Notes: generated from the sequence alone by a model not told the origin. DNA of 64,000 bases from Bradyrhizobium stylosanthis (GCF_001641335.1 NZ_LVEM01000002.1:1343663-1407662), one strand, 5' to 3'. Numbered from the stretch's first letter, positions 53,408-62,502 are shown. Translations and numbers: made by a program.

Positions 53408-54217
53408 ATGTTCAAGAAAATGTCTGTCGCGCTGCTTGGCAGCGCTTGCACCTTCATTGCCGGCGCGGATCGCGCCGCGGCCTTCGACAATACGCCGCCG
53501 AACGATCCGCCCGCGGTGCTCTACCAGCCGCGCGTGCCGCCGGCGCCGGTGCGCGTCGCCAATGCGAACATGGGCGGCGGCTTCATCGAGTTCCTGTTCG
53601 GCGACGGGCCCGGCCGCGGTCCGGCCTATGCGCCCGAGCAGCCGGTGTATCAGCAGCAGCCCGGCTACTACGACCAGCGCCGCCTGCCGCCGATGGGCGA
53701 GCCGCAGATGCAGGGTGGATATCAGGGTGCGGCCCTCCAGCAGGAGCCGACCGACCCGCGGCAGCGCCCGTTCGATCCCAAGTTCGAGAAACAGGTTGTT
53801 GACTATAGCGGCAAGGAAAGTGCCGGCACGATCGTGGTCGATACGCCGAACAAGTTCCTCTATCTCGTCGAGGGCAACGGCCGTGCGATGCGCTACGGCA
53901 TCGGCGTCGGCCGCCCCGGCTTCACCTGGTCCGGCGTGAAGTCGATCACCTCCAAGCGCGAATGGCCGGACTGGACGCCGCCTGCCGAAATGCTGGCCCG
54001 CCGGCCCGATCTGCCCCGGCACATGGAGGGTGGCCCGGAGAATCCGCTCGGCGCCCGCGCAATGTATCTCGGCTCGACGCTGTATCGCATCCACGGCTCC
54101 AACGAGCCCTGGACCATCGGCACCAACGTCTCCTCCGGCTGCATCCGCATGCGCAACGAGGACGTCATCGACCTCTACGGCCGCGTCAATGTCGGCACCA
54201 AGGTCGTGGTGATGTGA
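53408..54217 (+). CDS. L,D-transpeptidase (YkuD family)
   Basis: A 269-aa exported peptidoglycan cross-linking enzyme. A signal peptide (MFKKMSVALLGSACTFIAGA) is followed by a long Pro/Gln-rich region (QPVYQQQPGYYDQRRLPP) and the YkuD domain, with TIVVDTPNKFLYLVEGNGRA and the catalytic motif HGSNEPWTIGTNVSSGCIRM (Cys/His). The Pro/Gln-rich part may reach through the wall. Such enzymes make 3-3 cross-links or attach proteins to peptidoglycan in rhizobia. Confidence 0.93.
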   Translation: MFKKMSVALLGSACTFIAGADRAAAFDNTPPNDPPAVLYQPRVPPAPVRVANANMGGGFIEFLFGDGPGRGPAYAPEQPVYQQQPGYYDQRRLPPMGEPQMQGGYQGAALQQEPTDPRQRPFDPKFEKQVVDYSGKESAGTIVVDTPNKFLYLVEGNGRAMRYGIGVGRPGFTWSGVKSITSKREWPDWTPPAEMLARRPDLPRHMEGGPENPLGARAMYLGSTLYRIHGSNEPWTIGTNVSSGCIRMRNEDVIDLYGRVNVGTKVVVM

Positions 54218-54225
54218 TGATGCCT

Positions 54226-54416
54226 ACCCTCTCCCCTTGCGGGAGAGGGCGGCTTCGCTGCAAGCGAAGCCGGGTGAGGGGTCTCTCTCCTCACGAACGG
54301 GTTGGCGAGCGGAGACAACCCCTCATCCGGCGCCATAGCCGAAGCTTTGCTTCGGCGTTCCTACGCAACGGCGGCCGAAGGCCGCCTTTGCCACCTTCTC
54401 CCGCAAGGGGAGAAGG
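54226..54416. repeat. CTCTCCCCTTGCGGGAGAGG-type intergenic element
   Basis: A roughly 190-bp element whose ends CCCTCTCCCCTTGCGGGAG and CTTCTCCCGCAAGGGGAGAAG are inverted copies. Inside it are further hairpins (GGCTTCGCTGCAAGCGAAGCC, GCCGAAGCTTTGCTTCGGC, GGCGGCCGAAGGCCGCC). This layered structure is typical of Bradyrhizobium intergenic repeats. No ORF. Confidence 0.75.
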
Positions 54417-54441
54417 AAGAGGACCAAGCAGCTCAAACGAA

Positions 54442-54466
54442 AACGGCCGCCTCCCGGGCGGCCGTT
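54442..54466 (-). terminator. Terminator of the DUF2076 gene
   Basis: AACGGCCGCC and GGCGGCCGTT form a perfect 10-bp stem around TCCCG, with T-rich sequence following on the minus strand (TTTTCGTTT). It lies 26 bases beyond the DUF2076 stop. Confidence 0.75.
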
Positions 54467-54492
54467 CTTGTTTGGAGCGTCAGCTTGCAGCC

Positions 54493-55323
54493 TTACGCGT
54501 AGTCGCTGCCGCCGTCGTCATTGCCGAAATCGCTGTCGTCGGCCATGTCCATGTTGTCGTTGTCGCGATCGTCGCCGTAGTTCTGGTCGTTGTTGTCGCG
54601 ATCGTTCGAGGCCTGGTCGAAGAAGCCCTGGCGGGAGTCGCGGTTCGAGCCGATGTCGTTGAGGCCGGCATCGCGCGCCAGCGAGCCGCCGGACTGGTCG
54701 CCGCCACTCCACGGGCTGCCGCCACCGCGTTCCTCGATGATCGTTGTGTCGCCAAAGGCCTGCTGGTGCGAACCGCCCATCATGCCGCGGATGCTCGAGA
54801 GCAGCAGCGAGCCGCCGACCACGCCGGCCGCAGCCGCGGCCGCCGTGCCGAGGAACGAGCCGCCGCCACCGCCGCCGACCGGCGGGGCGCCATAACCCTG
54901 ACCCGGACCTTGCTGCCCATAAGCCTGCCCGTAAGGCGGCTGGCCGTAGCCCGGCTGCGGAGGAGGCGGAGGCATGGCCTGGCCGGTGTTCCAGACCGGC
55001 CGCTGCTCACGCTGCGGTACGTTCGGAACCGAGCCGCGCGAGGGGCTGCCGCCGAACAGGGTGTCGCGCATCGTGTCGAGGAAGCCGCCGGACTGCGCCG
55101 GCTCGGGTGCATTGGCCGATTCCAGCTCCTGGATGCGGTTATGGGCGCGTTTCAGCGCTTCGTCCTGCAACAGGGTGGTCTGGACCAGCGCGTAGACGGC
55201 GCCGGGAGCTTTGCGCAAACCATCGGAAATCGCGGCGATCGCATCAGGATCGCGCGGTGCGTTTTCCAGCTTTGAAAGCCGGTCGAAAAGGTCGTCGACG
55301 AGCTGGCGTTCCTGCGGCGTCAT
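54493..55323 (-). CDS. DUF2076 domain-containing protein
   Basis: A 276-aa protein. The conserved N-terminal domain is MTPQERQLVDDLFDRLSKLE followed by APGAVYALVQTTLLQDEALK. A Pro/Gly/Gln-rich region and a Gly-rich stretch (GGGGGGSFLGTAAAAAAGVV) follow, and the C-terminus is Asp/Asn-rich. It is probably envelope-associated, with a possible membrane helix in the Ala-rich part. Function unknown. It is upstream of a good terminator. Confidence 0.85.
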   Translation of the reverse strand: MTPQERQLVDDLFDRLSKLENAPRDPDAIAAISDGLRKAPGAVYALVQTTLLQDEALKRAHNRIQELESANAPEPAQSGGFLDTMRDTLFGGSPSRGSVPNVPQREQRPVWNTGQAMPPPPPQPGYGQPPYGQAYGQQGPGQGYGAPPVGGGGGGSFLGTAAAAAAGVVGGSLLLSSIRGMMGGSHQQAFGDTTIIEERGGGSPWSGGDQSGGSLARDAGLNDIGSNRDSRQGFFDQASNDRDNNDQNYGDDRDNDNMDMADDSDFGNDDGGSDYA

Positions 55324-55449
55324 GATCTGTCTCCTTCGCGCAAAACCAAGCGCGCTGGAGATGTAGGGTTCCATTGTGGCCCCAACAGTGCCGGCCGGAT
55401 TAAATTTCGGTATGCGACAAGCTGCCTCGAAGCCGGCTTGTCCCGGGTT

Positions 55450-56295
55450 TCATCCCAGTGTCACGTTGCTGTCCGCCAGCAGGCGCGCGAACGCATCGCT
55501 TTTCAAATACGCATGTTCGCGCTCCCGGACATCGGTCATCGGATCGAGGCCGGTGAGGATGTCGTCGACGAAGCCGGGATGGCACATCACGAGGCCGCTA
55601 TCCGGCAGGCCCTCCAGGAATTGCCGCATCAGCGTGCCGAAATCGGCGTCGCGCGTGAAATCATAGGCGCCGGCAAAGCCGGGATTGAAGCCGAGGCCGG
55701 CGCCGCCCGCGCGGCGGCGGAATTGCGCGCTGAGGATGTCGAGCACCATGGCCTTGGGCGAGGCCAGCCGCTGCGCCAGCGGCAGGTTTCGGCCGCCCTG
55801 GCGCACCCAGGCCTGTGGCGCGCCCTCAACGACCGCGTCGACAAAGCCGTCGCGCACCTGCGGGTAGAGCTGCACATGCTGATGGCCGTCGACGAAGTCA
55901 GGCGTGCGGCCGAAAGCGTCCACGAACGCCGCGAGCTGCGCCTTCACTTCATTGCGGAAGAATTCGCGGTCGAGCCGTCGCGCAAGGCCAGCGCGCAGCA
56001 GCTTCGGAAACGGCAGGAACATGTCGCCATCGAGGGGGCGGAAATGCATGGTGAGGGGCCGGAACGGCGCCGACAGCGTGACATGCAATCCGATGGCGCA
56101 GCGCGGGCTCGCTTTCGCCACGGCGGAAAGCGCCTCGGCCTCGCTGCGCTCGATCGCGGGGCCGACCATCATCACCGAGGTGGCGTTGAGACGGCCGCGT
56201 TCGATGAGATCGCGGATGGCGCGGTTGACGCCCGGGCTGATGCCGTAATCGTCGGCGCAGAGCCAGATCCGCCGCGGGCTCGCGGCGCTGCTCAT
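55450..56295 (-). CDS. ChbG/HpnK-like (YdjC) polysaccharide deacetylase family protein
   Basis: A 281-aa deacetylase-like protein. The catalytic/metal motif is LCADDYGISPGVNRAI near the N-terminus, with GLHVTLSAPFRP and DGHQHVQLYPQVRDG supplying metal-binding histidines. ChbG acts on chitooligosaccharides and HpnK on hopanoids; which applies here is unclear. It overlaps the GtrB-like transferase gene by 4 bases (ATGA), so they are translationally coupled and probably act on one lipid-linked sugar. Confidence 0.87.
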   Translation of the reverse strand: MSSAASPRRIWLCADDYGISPGVNRAIRDLIERGRLNATSVMMVGPAIERSEAEALSAVAKASPRCAIGLHVTLSAPFRPLTMHFRPLDGDMFLPFPKLLRAGLARRLDREFFRNEVKAQLAAFVDAFGRTPDFVDGHQHVQLYPQVRDGFVDAVVEGAPQAWVRQGGRNLPLAQRLASPKAMVLDILSAQFRRRAGGAGLGFNPGFAGAYDFTRDADFGTLMRQFLEGLPDSGLVMCHPGFVDDILTGLDPMTDVREREHAYLKSDAFARLLADSNVTLG

Positions 56296-57371
56296 TCAGC
56301 CGCCGTCCTGCTCGAGGCGTCCTGGCTTGAAGCGTCCTTGCTTGAAGCATCCTGGGCCTTGCCGGCCTCGAAATGCTTCTCGCTGTGCTCGGCGACGAAG
56401 TAGATCGGGCGCGCCTTCAGCTCGGAGAGGATCTTGCCGATATACTCGCCGACGATGCCGATCATGATGAGCTGCACGCCGCCGATCGTCATCAGGCCGA
56501 TCACGAGCGAGGGATAGCCGGGCACCTGCTTGCCGGTCGTGAACACCTCCCAGAGGATGGAAAGGCCGAACAGGAAGGCGCCCCCGGCGAGGATGACGCC
56601 GAGCAAGCTGGCGAAGCGCAAGGGCGCCACCGAGAACGAGGTCAGGCCTTCGATCGAGAGACCGAGCAGACTTGCAGCGTTGAAGGTGGTGACGCCATGG
56701 GCGCGCGCCGCGGGTTCGTAGTCGACGCGGATCTGGCGGAAGCCGATCCAGCTGGCGAGGCCCTTGAAGAAGCGGTTGCGCTCCGGCAACTGCCGAAGCG
56801 CCGAGACCGCGCGCGGCGACAGCAGGCGGAAGTCGCCGGCGTCTTCCGGAATCTTCTGGCGGGCGCCCCAGTTGATCAGCGCGTAGAAGCCGTGCACGGA
56901 GATCCGGCGCAGGAAGCTCTCGTTGTCGCGATGCGCCTTGGCGGTATAGACGACGTCATAGCCGTCATCGATCCAGTGTCGCACCAGCTGCTCGATCAGC
57001 GCGGGCGGATGCTGGCCGTCGCCGTCCATGAACATGACGGCGCCGAGCCGGGCATGGTCGAGGCCGGCCATCAGCGCCGCCTCCTTGCCGAAATTGCGCG
57101 ACAGCGAGACTACCTGGACGTCGATCGCATCGGCCGGCAGCGACCGGGCGATCGACAGCGTCGCGTCCTTGCTGCCGTCGTCGACATAGACGACCTCGCA
57201 AGCGAGCCGATAGCGCTCCCGCACGGTCTTCGCGAGATCGCAGATGCGTTGATGCAGGGCGGCGAGGCCCGCCGCCTCGTTGTAGACGGGGACGACAATC
57301 GACAGTCCCTTCGCCGCGGCGGTGGCTGCGGTGGTCGTCAGGCCGGAGACGTCAGAGCCCAGCGTCGTCAT
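56292..57371 (-). CDS. GtrB/DPM1-like family 2 glycosyltransferase
   Basis: A 359-aa polyprenyl-phosphate glycosyltransferase. The GT domain includes LSIVVPVYNEAAGLAALHQR, EVVYVDDGSKDAT and MFMDGDGQHPP (DXD-type). Two C-terminal membrane helices (SLLGVILAGGAFLFGLSILW, GVQLIMIGIVGEYIG) anchor it. It would make a polyprenyl-linked sugar that the coupled ChbG-like protein could deacetylate. The tail carries near-perfect tandem repeats (QDASSKDASSQDASSR) from a duplicated DNA segment. The pair may supply a surface sugar such as lipid A or hopanoid modification. Confidence 0.9.
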   Translation of the reverse strand: MTTLGSDVSGLTTTAATAAAKGLSIVVPVYNEAAGLAALHQRICDLAKTVRERYRLACEVVYVDDGSKDATLSIARSLPADAIDVQVVSLSRNFGKEAALMAGLDHARLGAVMFMDGDGQHPPALIEQLVRHWIDDGYDVVYTAKAHRDNESFLRRISVHGFYALINWGARQKIPEDAGDFRLLSPRAVSALRQLPERNRFFKGLASWIGFRQIRVDYEPAARAHGVTTFNAASLLGLSIEGLTSFSVAPLRFASLLGVILAGGAFLFGLSILWEVFTTGKQVPGYPSLVIGLMTIGGVQLIMIGIVGEYIGKILSELKARPIYFVAEHSEKHFEAGKAQDASSKDASSQDASSRTAAE

Positions 57372-57479
57372 CGATCAAGGTTCCAGAGGCGTTCAAGTCT
57401 TGCAAGGTCATTCAACAGCATATGGTAGCTGCCGTTTGCTGTCGCTACGCTGAACGAAGCCGCTCAATATACTTTGGCC

Positions 57480-58457
57480 TCACCGCCGCAGGAACGCCTC
57501 GAGCTTGGCGAACAGCGGGTTCTCCCGGTCGAACACGTAGTCGAGCGAGACCACCGAGACGGTCTCGGCGCCATGCTCGCGCAGGAAGCTCGCCAGCGCA
57601 TAGAGCTGCCCCGGTGGGCAGTGCAGCGTGAGCATGCCCGACGAGGTCGGCCCGCCGAACGGGGCCACGACGCCGAACCGGCTATGGGCCTCGCCGAGCA
57701 GGGCGGCATCGCACTGTCCGAAGCGGGTGCGGACCTCGCGGTATTTGTTGGCCCGCGCCCTTGCCGCGATGTGATCGAGGATGACGCGCGCGGTCTCGCG
57801 CGCGTGCGGCGACCAGTCGGCGTCCCGGGAGGCGACCAGATTGGCCTGGCTGCGCAGGATCACGCCGTCGTCGAGCACCCGCAGGCCGTTGGCCGCGAGC
57901 GTCGCACCGGTGGTGGTGATGTCGACGATCAGCTCGGCGCTCCCGGCGGCAGGCGCGCCTTCGGTCGCGCCGGCGCTTTCGACGATGCGGTAATCGGTGA
58001 TGCCGTGGGTCTGGAAGAACGCGCGGGTGAGGTTGACGAACTTGGTCGCGACCCGCATCCGCATGTGATGCTGCTCGCGGAAGCCGGTGGTGACGTCGTC
58101 GAGATCAGCCATGGTGCGGACGTCGATCCAGGCCTGCGGCACCGCGACGACGACGTCGGCATAGCCGAAGCCGAGCCCGTCGATCAGCGACACGCGCTTG
58201 TCTGGGTCCGGAATGTTCTCGCGCACCAGGTCTTCGCCGGTGACGCCGAGATGCGCGAAGCCGCGCGACAGCTGCGCGGCGATCTCGCTCGCCGAGAGAT
58301 AGGCGACCTCGACATTGTCGAGCCCTGCGATGGTGCCGCGGTAGTCGCGGGCGCCGCCGGCTTTCGACAGCTTGAGGCCCGCGCGAGCGAAGAAGGCTTC
58401 GGCGTTTTCCTGCAGGCGGCCCTTGGAGGGAACGGCCAGAACGAATGGCGCGCTCAT
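57480..58457 (-). CDS. hisG: ATP phosphoribosyltransferase (HisG)
   Basis: A 325-aa enzyme for the first step of histidine biosynthesis (ATP + PRPP). Signatures are VPSKGRLQENAEAFFARAGL, LGVTGEDLVRE, and the PRPP-binding ELIVDITTTGATLAANGLRV. It is longer than the ~230-aa short HisG forms that normally use HisZ; the extra C-terminal part (LTLHCPPGQLYALASFL onward) resembles a regulatory domain. hisZ lies 4 bp upstream, so the two are an operon. Confidence 0.95.
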   Translation of the reverse strand: MSAPFVLAVPSKGRLQENAEAFFARAGLKLSKAGGARDYRGTIAGLDNVEVAYLSASEIAAQLSRGFAHLGVTGEDLVRENIPDPDKRVSLIDGLGFGYADVVVAVPQAWIDVRTMADLDDVTTGFREQHHMRMRVATKFVNLTRAFFQTHGITDYRIVESAGATEGAPAAGSAELIVDITTTGATLAANGLRVLDDGVILRSQANLVASRDADWSPHARETARVILDHIAARARANKYREVRTRFGQCDAALLGEAHSRFGVVAPFGGPTSSGMLTLHCPPGQLYALASFLREHGAETVSVVSLDYVFDRENPLFAKLEAFLRR

Positions 58458-58461
58458 GATC

Positions 58462-59613
58462 TTACGCTCCCACCTTGCGGCCGATGCGGTTCAGCGCGTC
58501 CACCCAGACCGAGAAACCAACCGCGGGGATCGGCTCGGCTGAGCCAAGCTGGGTCATCAGCCCGTCATAGCGGCCGCCGGCGACCAGCGGCTCGGCGCCG
58601 TTGCCCCTGTGATGAACCTCGAATTCGAAGCCGGTGTAATAGTCGAGGCCGCGCCCGAACGCGGTCGAGAAGCGCGTCTGCTTCACGTCGATGCCGCGCG
58701 CGGCCATGAAGCCGACCCGGCTCTCGAACTGGTCGATCGCGGCGGCGAGGTCGAGCTTCGCATCGCGCGTGAGGGCGCGCAGCTCGGCGACGGCGTCGTC
58801 GGGATTGCCGGAGATGCCGAGGAAGCGCTTGAGCACGGCGATCGCCTCGCGCGGCAGCGCGCCGCCCTTGAGCGTCGACTGCTCGAGGAAGCGGTCGGCG
58901 ATCTCGGCCGTGGTGCGTCCGCCGACATTGGTGGTGCCGGCGATCGACATCAGGTCGGTGACGAAGGCGAGCGCCGCCTTGCGGTCGGAGCCGGCCAGCG
59001 CCGCCAGCACGCCCTCATATTCGCTGCGCGTCGCGGTGGTCGCGGCCGCCAGCCGCTCCAGGTCCTGCTCGAGGCTGATCTTGCGGTTGAAATCCTTGAC
59101 CAGGCGGCGGCGCCAGACCGGGTAGAGATTGAGCGCGTCGAGCAGCGCGTTGAACAGCGCGACGTCGCCGGTGCGGATCTCGACGTCGCGCACCCCGAAC
59201 GCGGCCGTCGCCTCCAGCGCCAGCGCCAGCATCTCGGCGTCGGCTGCGGCGCGGTCCTGGCGGCCGAATGATTCTATGCCGGCCTGCAGGAATTCGCTGG
59301 CCTGCCCGCTACGGTATCGGAACACCGGACCCAGATAGCTGAACCCGGCCGGCTGGCCGGCCTGGCGGGATGCGAGATAGTCGCGCGCCACCGGAATGGT
59401 CAGGTCCGGGCGCAGGCACAGCTCCTCGCCCGTGAGGTCCGTGGTCAAATAGAGGCTCTTGCGGATGTCCTCGCCGGAGAGGTCGAGGAACGGCTCGGCC
59501 GGCTGCAGGATGGCGGGCTCGGCCCTGACGTAGCCGGCCTGCGCGAACGACAAGAGCAGCGTATCCGCCCAGGCGGCGGAGCCGGCAGCATTTGAGGTGG
59601 CAGTCGCGGTCAT
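58462..59613 (-). CDS. hisZ: ATP phosphoribosyltransferase regulatory subunit (HisZ)
   Basis: A 383-aa HisS-like protein lacking aminoacylation. Class II synthetase motifs are seen as CLRPDLTIPVARDYL, VFRYRSGQASEFLQAGIESF and the C-terminal FGRGLDYYTGFEFEVHH and AGGRYDGLM. HisZ binds HisG and modulates its activity and histidine feedback. The ATG at 59613 (MTATATSNAAG) is chosen because the synthetase-like fold begins soon after and longer frames run into an unrelated Pro-rich segment. Confidence 0.9.
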   Translation of the reverse strand: MTATATSNAAGSAAWADTLLLSFAQAGYVRAEPAILQPAEPFLDLSGEDIRKSLYLTTDLTGEELCLRPDLTIPVARDYLASRQAGQPAGFSYLGPVFRYRSGQASEFLQAGIESFGRQDRAAADAEMLALALEATAAFGVRDVEIRTGDVALFNALLDALNLYPVWRRRLVKDFNRKISLEQDLERLAAATTATRSEYEGVLAALAGSDRKAALAFVTDLMSIAGTTNVGGRTTAEIADRFLEQSTLKGGALPREAIAVLKRFLGISGNPDDAVAELRALTRDAKLDLAAAIDQFESRVGFMAARGIDVKQTRFSTAFGRGLDYYTGFEFEVHHRGNGAEPLVAGGRYDGLMTQLGSAEPIPAVGFSVWVDALNRIGRKVGA

Positions 59614-59749
59614 CTCAGGGGTCCATCGTCCCGGCGGAACCGGGCAGGGGCAGGGGAGGCGAATTGGCGCAGCCCTTAGCATGGCCCGGAAGCGGTTTCG
59701 ACCTCCAAAGGATCAATCGCTTAACGGTCGGGCAATTCCTCACCTCAAC

Positions 59750-59871
59750 GTCATGGCCGGGCTTGTCCCGGCCATCCACGTCTTGCCCACCAGCGGAAAG
59801 GGCGTGGATGCCCGGGACATAGGCGAGCGGAAGCGACGCCGTCCTTCGGACGGCTATGCCCGGGCATGACG
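59750..59871. repeat. GTCATGGCCGGGCTTGTCCC repeat
   Basis: An intergenic repeat of the CCCGGGCTTG family, with TGGCCGGGCTTGTCCCGGCC at the left and ATGCCCGGGCATGACG at the right, and an internal GCCGTCCTTCGGACGGC hairpin. It lies in the 294-bp gap between rsmE and hisZ, in which no gene is seen. Confidence 0.75.
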
Positions 59872-59907
59872 ACTTCCTGCGTTCGCGAATGCGATCTCCC
59901 TGCAAAG

Positions 59908-60678
59908 CTACCCGGTTTTGCCGCCCCAATCGCCCAGCACGGCCTGCACCAGTGCCAGCGCGGCGACGGCGGCGGTATCGGCGCGCATGATGCGGGGGCC
60001 GAGCGCCAGCCGCAGGATGTTGGGCTGCCGCAGCAGCAGGGCCCGTTCCTCTTCGGCAAAGCCGCCTTCGGGGCCGATCAGCACGTCGATACCAAATCTG
60101 CCCTGGTCATGGCCGGCTTTTCGGGCGTCCTGCAGGCTCTGAATGGGGTTTTGCACCTCCGCCGCCTCGTCGCAGAAGATGAGCAGCCTGTCCGTGGCGC
60201 GCTGGCTCAGGAACCGGTCCAGCGGCAGCGGTTCGGCGACGCCGGCGATGCTGAGGATGCCGCACTGCTCGGCCGCCTCGACCACATTGGCACGCATCCG
60301 CTCGGTATTGACCCGGGAGGCCTGGGTGAACCGGGTCAGGACCGGCTGCAGGCTGGCGGCCCCCATCTCGATGGCCTTCTGGACCATGTAGTCGAGCCGG
60401 GCATGCTTGAGCGGGGCGAAGACGTAGGTGAGGTCGGCCAATTGGTCCTGGGGCCGGGTCTGCTGCAGGATGACGAGGCCGTCCGGCCGCTTGCGGCCCT
60501 CGATCGCGGCCTGCCACTCGCCATCGCGGCCGTTGAAGGCCAAGACCTCGGCTCCGGCGGCGAGTCGCAGCACATTGCCGAGATAATTGCTCTGGTCGCG
60601 GTCGAGCAGCACCCGGGCGTCCTGGGCCAGGGGGGCATCGACGAACAGGCGGGGGGCGCGAAAATCGTGGGAGGGCAT
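59908..60678 (-). CDS. rsmE: 16S rRNA (uracil-1498-N3)-methyltransferase RsmE
   Basis: A 256-aa SPOUT methyltransferase that modifies 16S rRNA U1498. The N-terminal PUA-like domain contains RLFVDAPLAQ and the central helix YVFAPLKHARLDYMVQKAIE. The knot signatures are LIGPEGGFAEEE and RLALGPRIMRADTAAVAAL. I start at ATG 60678 (MPSHDFRAPRLFV), preceded by GGAC; the longer frame upstream is basic and not RsmE-like. Confidence 0.94.
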   Translation of the reverse strand: MPSHDFRAPRLFVDAPLAQDARVLLDRDQSNYLGNVLRLAAGAEVLAFNGRDGEWQAAIEGRKRPDGLVILQQTRPQDQLADLTYVFAPLKHARLDYMVQKAIEMGAASLQPVLTRFTQASRVNTERMRANVVEAAEQCGILSIAGVAEPLPLDRFLSQRATDRLLIFCDEAAEVQNPIQSLQDARKAGHDQGRFGIDVLIGPEGGFAEEERALLLRQPNILRLALGPRIMRADTAAVAALALVQAVLGDWGGKTG

Positions 60679-60889
60679 CGTCCAAAGGTCCAATTTGGCG
60701 CCGTTATTAACCGAAAGACGCCGTTTCGGGGGTAAATATTGCCCGACCGGTGCGTCGGCGCGCCGCGCTCTTGCCCTATTCGACGGGTTGTTAAGCGCCG
60801 GCGGGAATCGTAAAACCGCGAACACGCTGGTTGCGCTTCAATTGGGAAGACGCCGAACCCCGTAAGCTCCTGCCGGAGAAACTGCTTTC

Positions 60890-61552
60890 ATGATCCGTCA
60901 TCTGATGGTTCCGCTCACTGCCGCCGTGGTCGCCATGGGTGCTGCCGGCGCCCATGCGCAAAGCGCCTTCCCGGCGCCGCTGCCCGGCCAGGCCGCGACC
61001 AGTTCGGCGTTTCCGCCGGTGAACGGATCGGCGCCGACCGCCTCCGTCGGCACGGCTCCGCAATCCTCCTCCTTTCCCGTCAACGGCGCTGCGCCGCTCG
61101 GCGGCGCCGGCGCGTTCAGCGCGGCTCCTCCGACGCAGGCCCCTGGCGAGGACTGCATGAAGGCCTTCGTGCCCCTGCGAGAGGAGGCCGAGAAGCGCGG
61201 CAAGCTGATCAAGGCCGCGGGCGATCGCCATGCGCCGCCGGACGAGGCCTGCAAGCTGATCCGCAATTTCAGCCAAGCTGAAATGAAGATGATCAAATAC
61301 GTCGAGACCAATGCGGCCAAATGCGGAATCCCGCCGCAGGTCAGCGCGCAGATGAAGGACGGCCACAAGAACACCGAGGCCATGGCGACGAAGGTCTGCA
61401 ACGTTGCGCAGCAGATGCAGAACCAGCCGCGCGGTCCCGCCGGCCCGTCGCTGAGCGAAGTGCTGGGTTCGGGTTCGGCGCCTGAGGCCAATGCCGGCAA
61501 GAAGGGCGGCAGCACCTTCGACACGCTCAACGGCAACGTCCTGACCCGATGA
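60890..61552 (+). CDS. Exported hypothetical protein upstream of ubiA, 220 aa
   Basis: A signal peptide (MIRHLMVPLTAAVVAMGAAG, cleavage after AHA) precedes a low-complexity Ala/Ser/Pro-rich region and a Cys-containing helical domain (EDCMKAFVPLREEAEKRGKL, DEACKLIRNFSQAEMKMIKY, AAKCGIPP, KVCNVAQQM). The four cysteines may pair in the periplasm. Its stop overlaps the ubiA start (ATGA), so the two are coupled. No family recognised; it is probably genus-specific. Confidence 0.8.
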   Translation: MIRHLMVPLTAAVVAMGAAGAHAQSAFPAPLPGQAATSSAFPPVNGSAPTASVGTAPQSSSFPVNGAAPLGGAGAFSAAPPTQAPGEDCMKAFVPLREEAEKRGKLIKAAGDRHAPPDEACKLIRNFSQAEMKMIKYVETNAAKCGIPPQVSAQMKDGHKNTEAMATKVCNVAQQMQNQPRGPAGPSLSEVLGSGSAPEANAGKKGGSTFDTLNGNVLTR

Positions 61553-62481
61553 GCGACACATCCGCCCGCGTTGCCGATTCCACCGGCAACTGGGTCGATA
61601 CGCTCGCGCCGGAATGGGCGCGTCCCTATCTGCGCCTGTCCCGCTTCGATCGTCCGATCGGCTCCTGGCTTCTGCTGATGCCGTGCTGGTGGTCGGCGGC
61701 ATTGGCCGCCGGCATGGCGCATGACATCCGCCGCCTGCCGCTCACCATCGTCCTGTTCCTGATCGGCGCCTTCGCGATGCGCGGAGCAGGCTGCGCCTGG
61801 AACGACATCACCGACCGCGACCTCGATGCCAAGGTCGAGCGCACCCGCTCGCGACCGCTGCCGTCGGGGCGCATCACCGTGAAGCAGGCGCTGGCCTTCC
61901 TGGTCGCGCTGGCGCTGGTCGGCCTCGTCGTGCTGCTGCAGTTCAACCGCTTCGCCGTCCTGACCGGCATCGCCTCGCTCGTGGTCGTCGCGATCTATCC
62001 CTTCATGAAGCGCGTCACCTGGTGGCCGCAGGTCTTCCTCGGTCTGGCCTTCTCCTGGGGCGCGCTGATGGGCTTTGCCGTCACCTTCGGGCGCATCGAT
62101 GTGACCGCGCTGGTGCTCTATGCCGGTTCGATCGCCTGGGTGATCGGCTATGACACGATCTATGCGCACCAGGATTCCGAGGACGACGCGCTGATCGGCA
62201 TCAAGTCCACCGCGCGGCTGTTCGGCGCGCACACGCACCAGGCGCTGATCCTGTTCTATGGGCTTGCAGTGGTGCTGATCGGCGTCGCGCTGGCGTCAGG
62301 CGATGTGCGCTGGCCCGCCTGGCTCGGGCTCGCGGCTTTCGCCGCGCATCTGGCCTCGCAGATCGTGCGCTTGAGGATCGACGATCCGGATCTGTGCAAG
62401 CGCCTGTTCTTCTCGAACAAGCATGCGGGGCTGCTGCTGTTTGCGGGATTGCTCGCCGACGCGGTGATGCGGGCGGCGTAG
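61549..62481 (+). CDS. ubiA: 4-hydroxybenzoate octaprenyltransferase (UbiA)
   Basis: A 310-aa polytopic prenyltransferase of ubiquinone synthesis. It has the two Asp-rich motifs NDITDRDLDAKVERTRSRPL (first) and YDTIYAHQDSEDDALIG (second), required for Mg-prenyl diphosphate binding. The N-terminal RPIGSWLLLMPCWW is typical. It is coupled to the preceding exported protein by an ATGA overlap, which is odd because that partner is not a ubiquinone gene. Confidence 0.96.
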   Translation: MSDTSARVADSTGNWVDTLAPEWARPYLRLSRFDRPIGSWLLLMPCWWSAALAAGMAHDIRRLPLTIVLFLIGAFAMRGAGCAWNDITDRDLDAKVERTRSRPLPSGRITVKQALAFLVALALVGLVVLLQFNRFAVLTGIASLVVVAIYPFMKRVTWWPQVFLGLAFSWGALMGFAVTFGRIDVTALVLYAGSIAWVIGYDTIYAHQDSEDDALIGIKSTARLFGAHTHQALILFYGLAVVLIGVALASGDVRWPAWLGLAAFAAHLASQIVRLRIDDPDLCKRLFFSNKHAGLLLFAGLLADAVMRAA

Positions 62482-62502
62482 CTCTCTGAATTCGGTGGAG
62501 GA

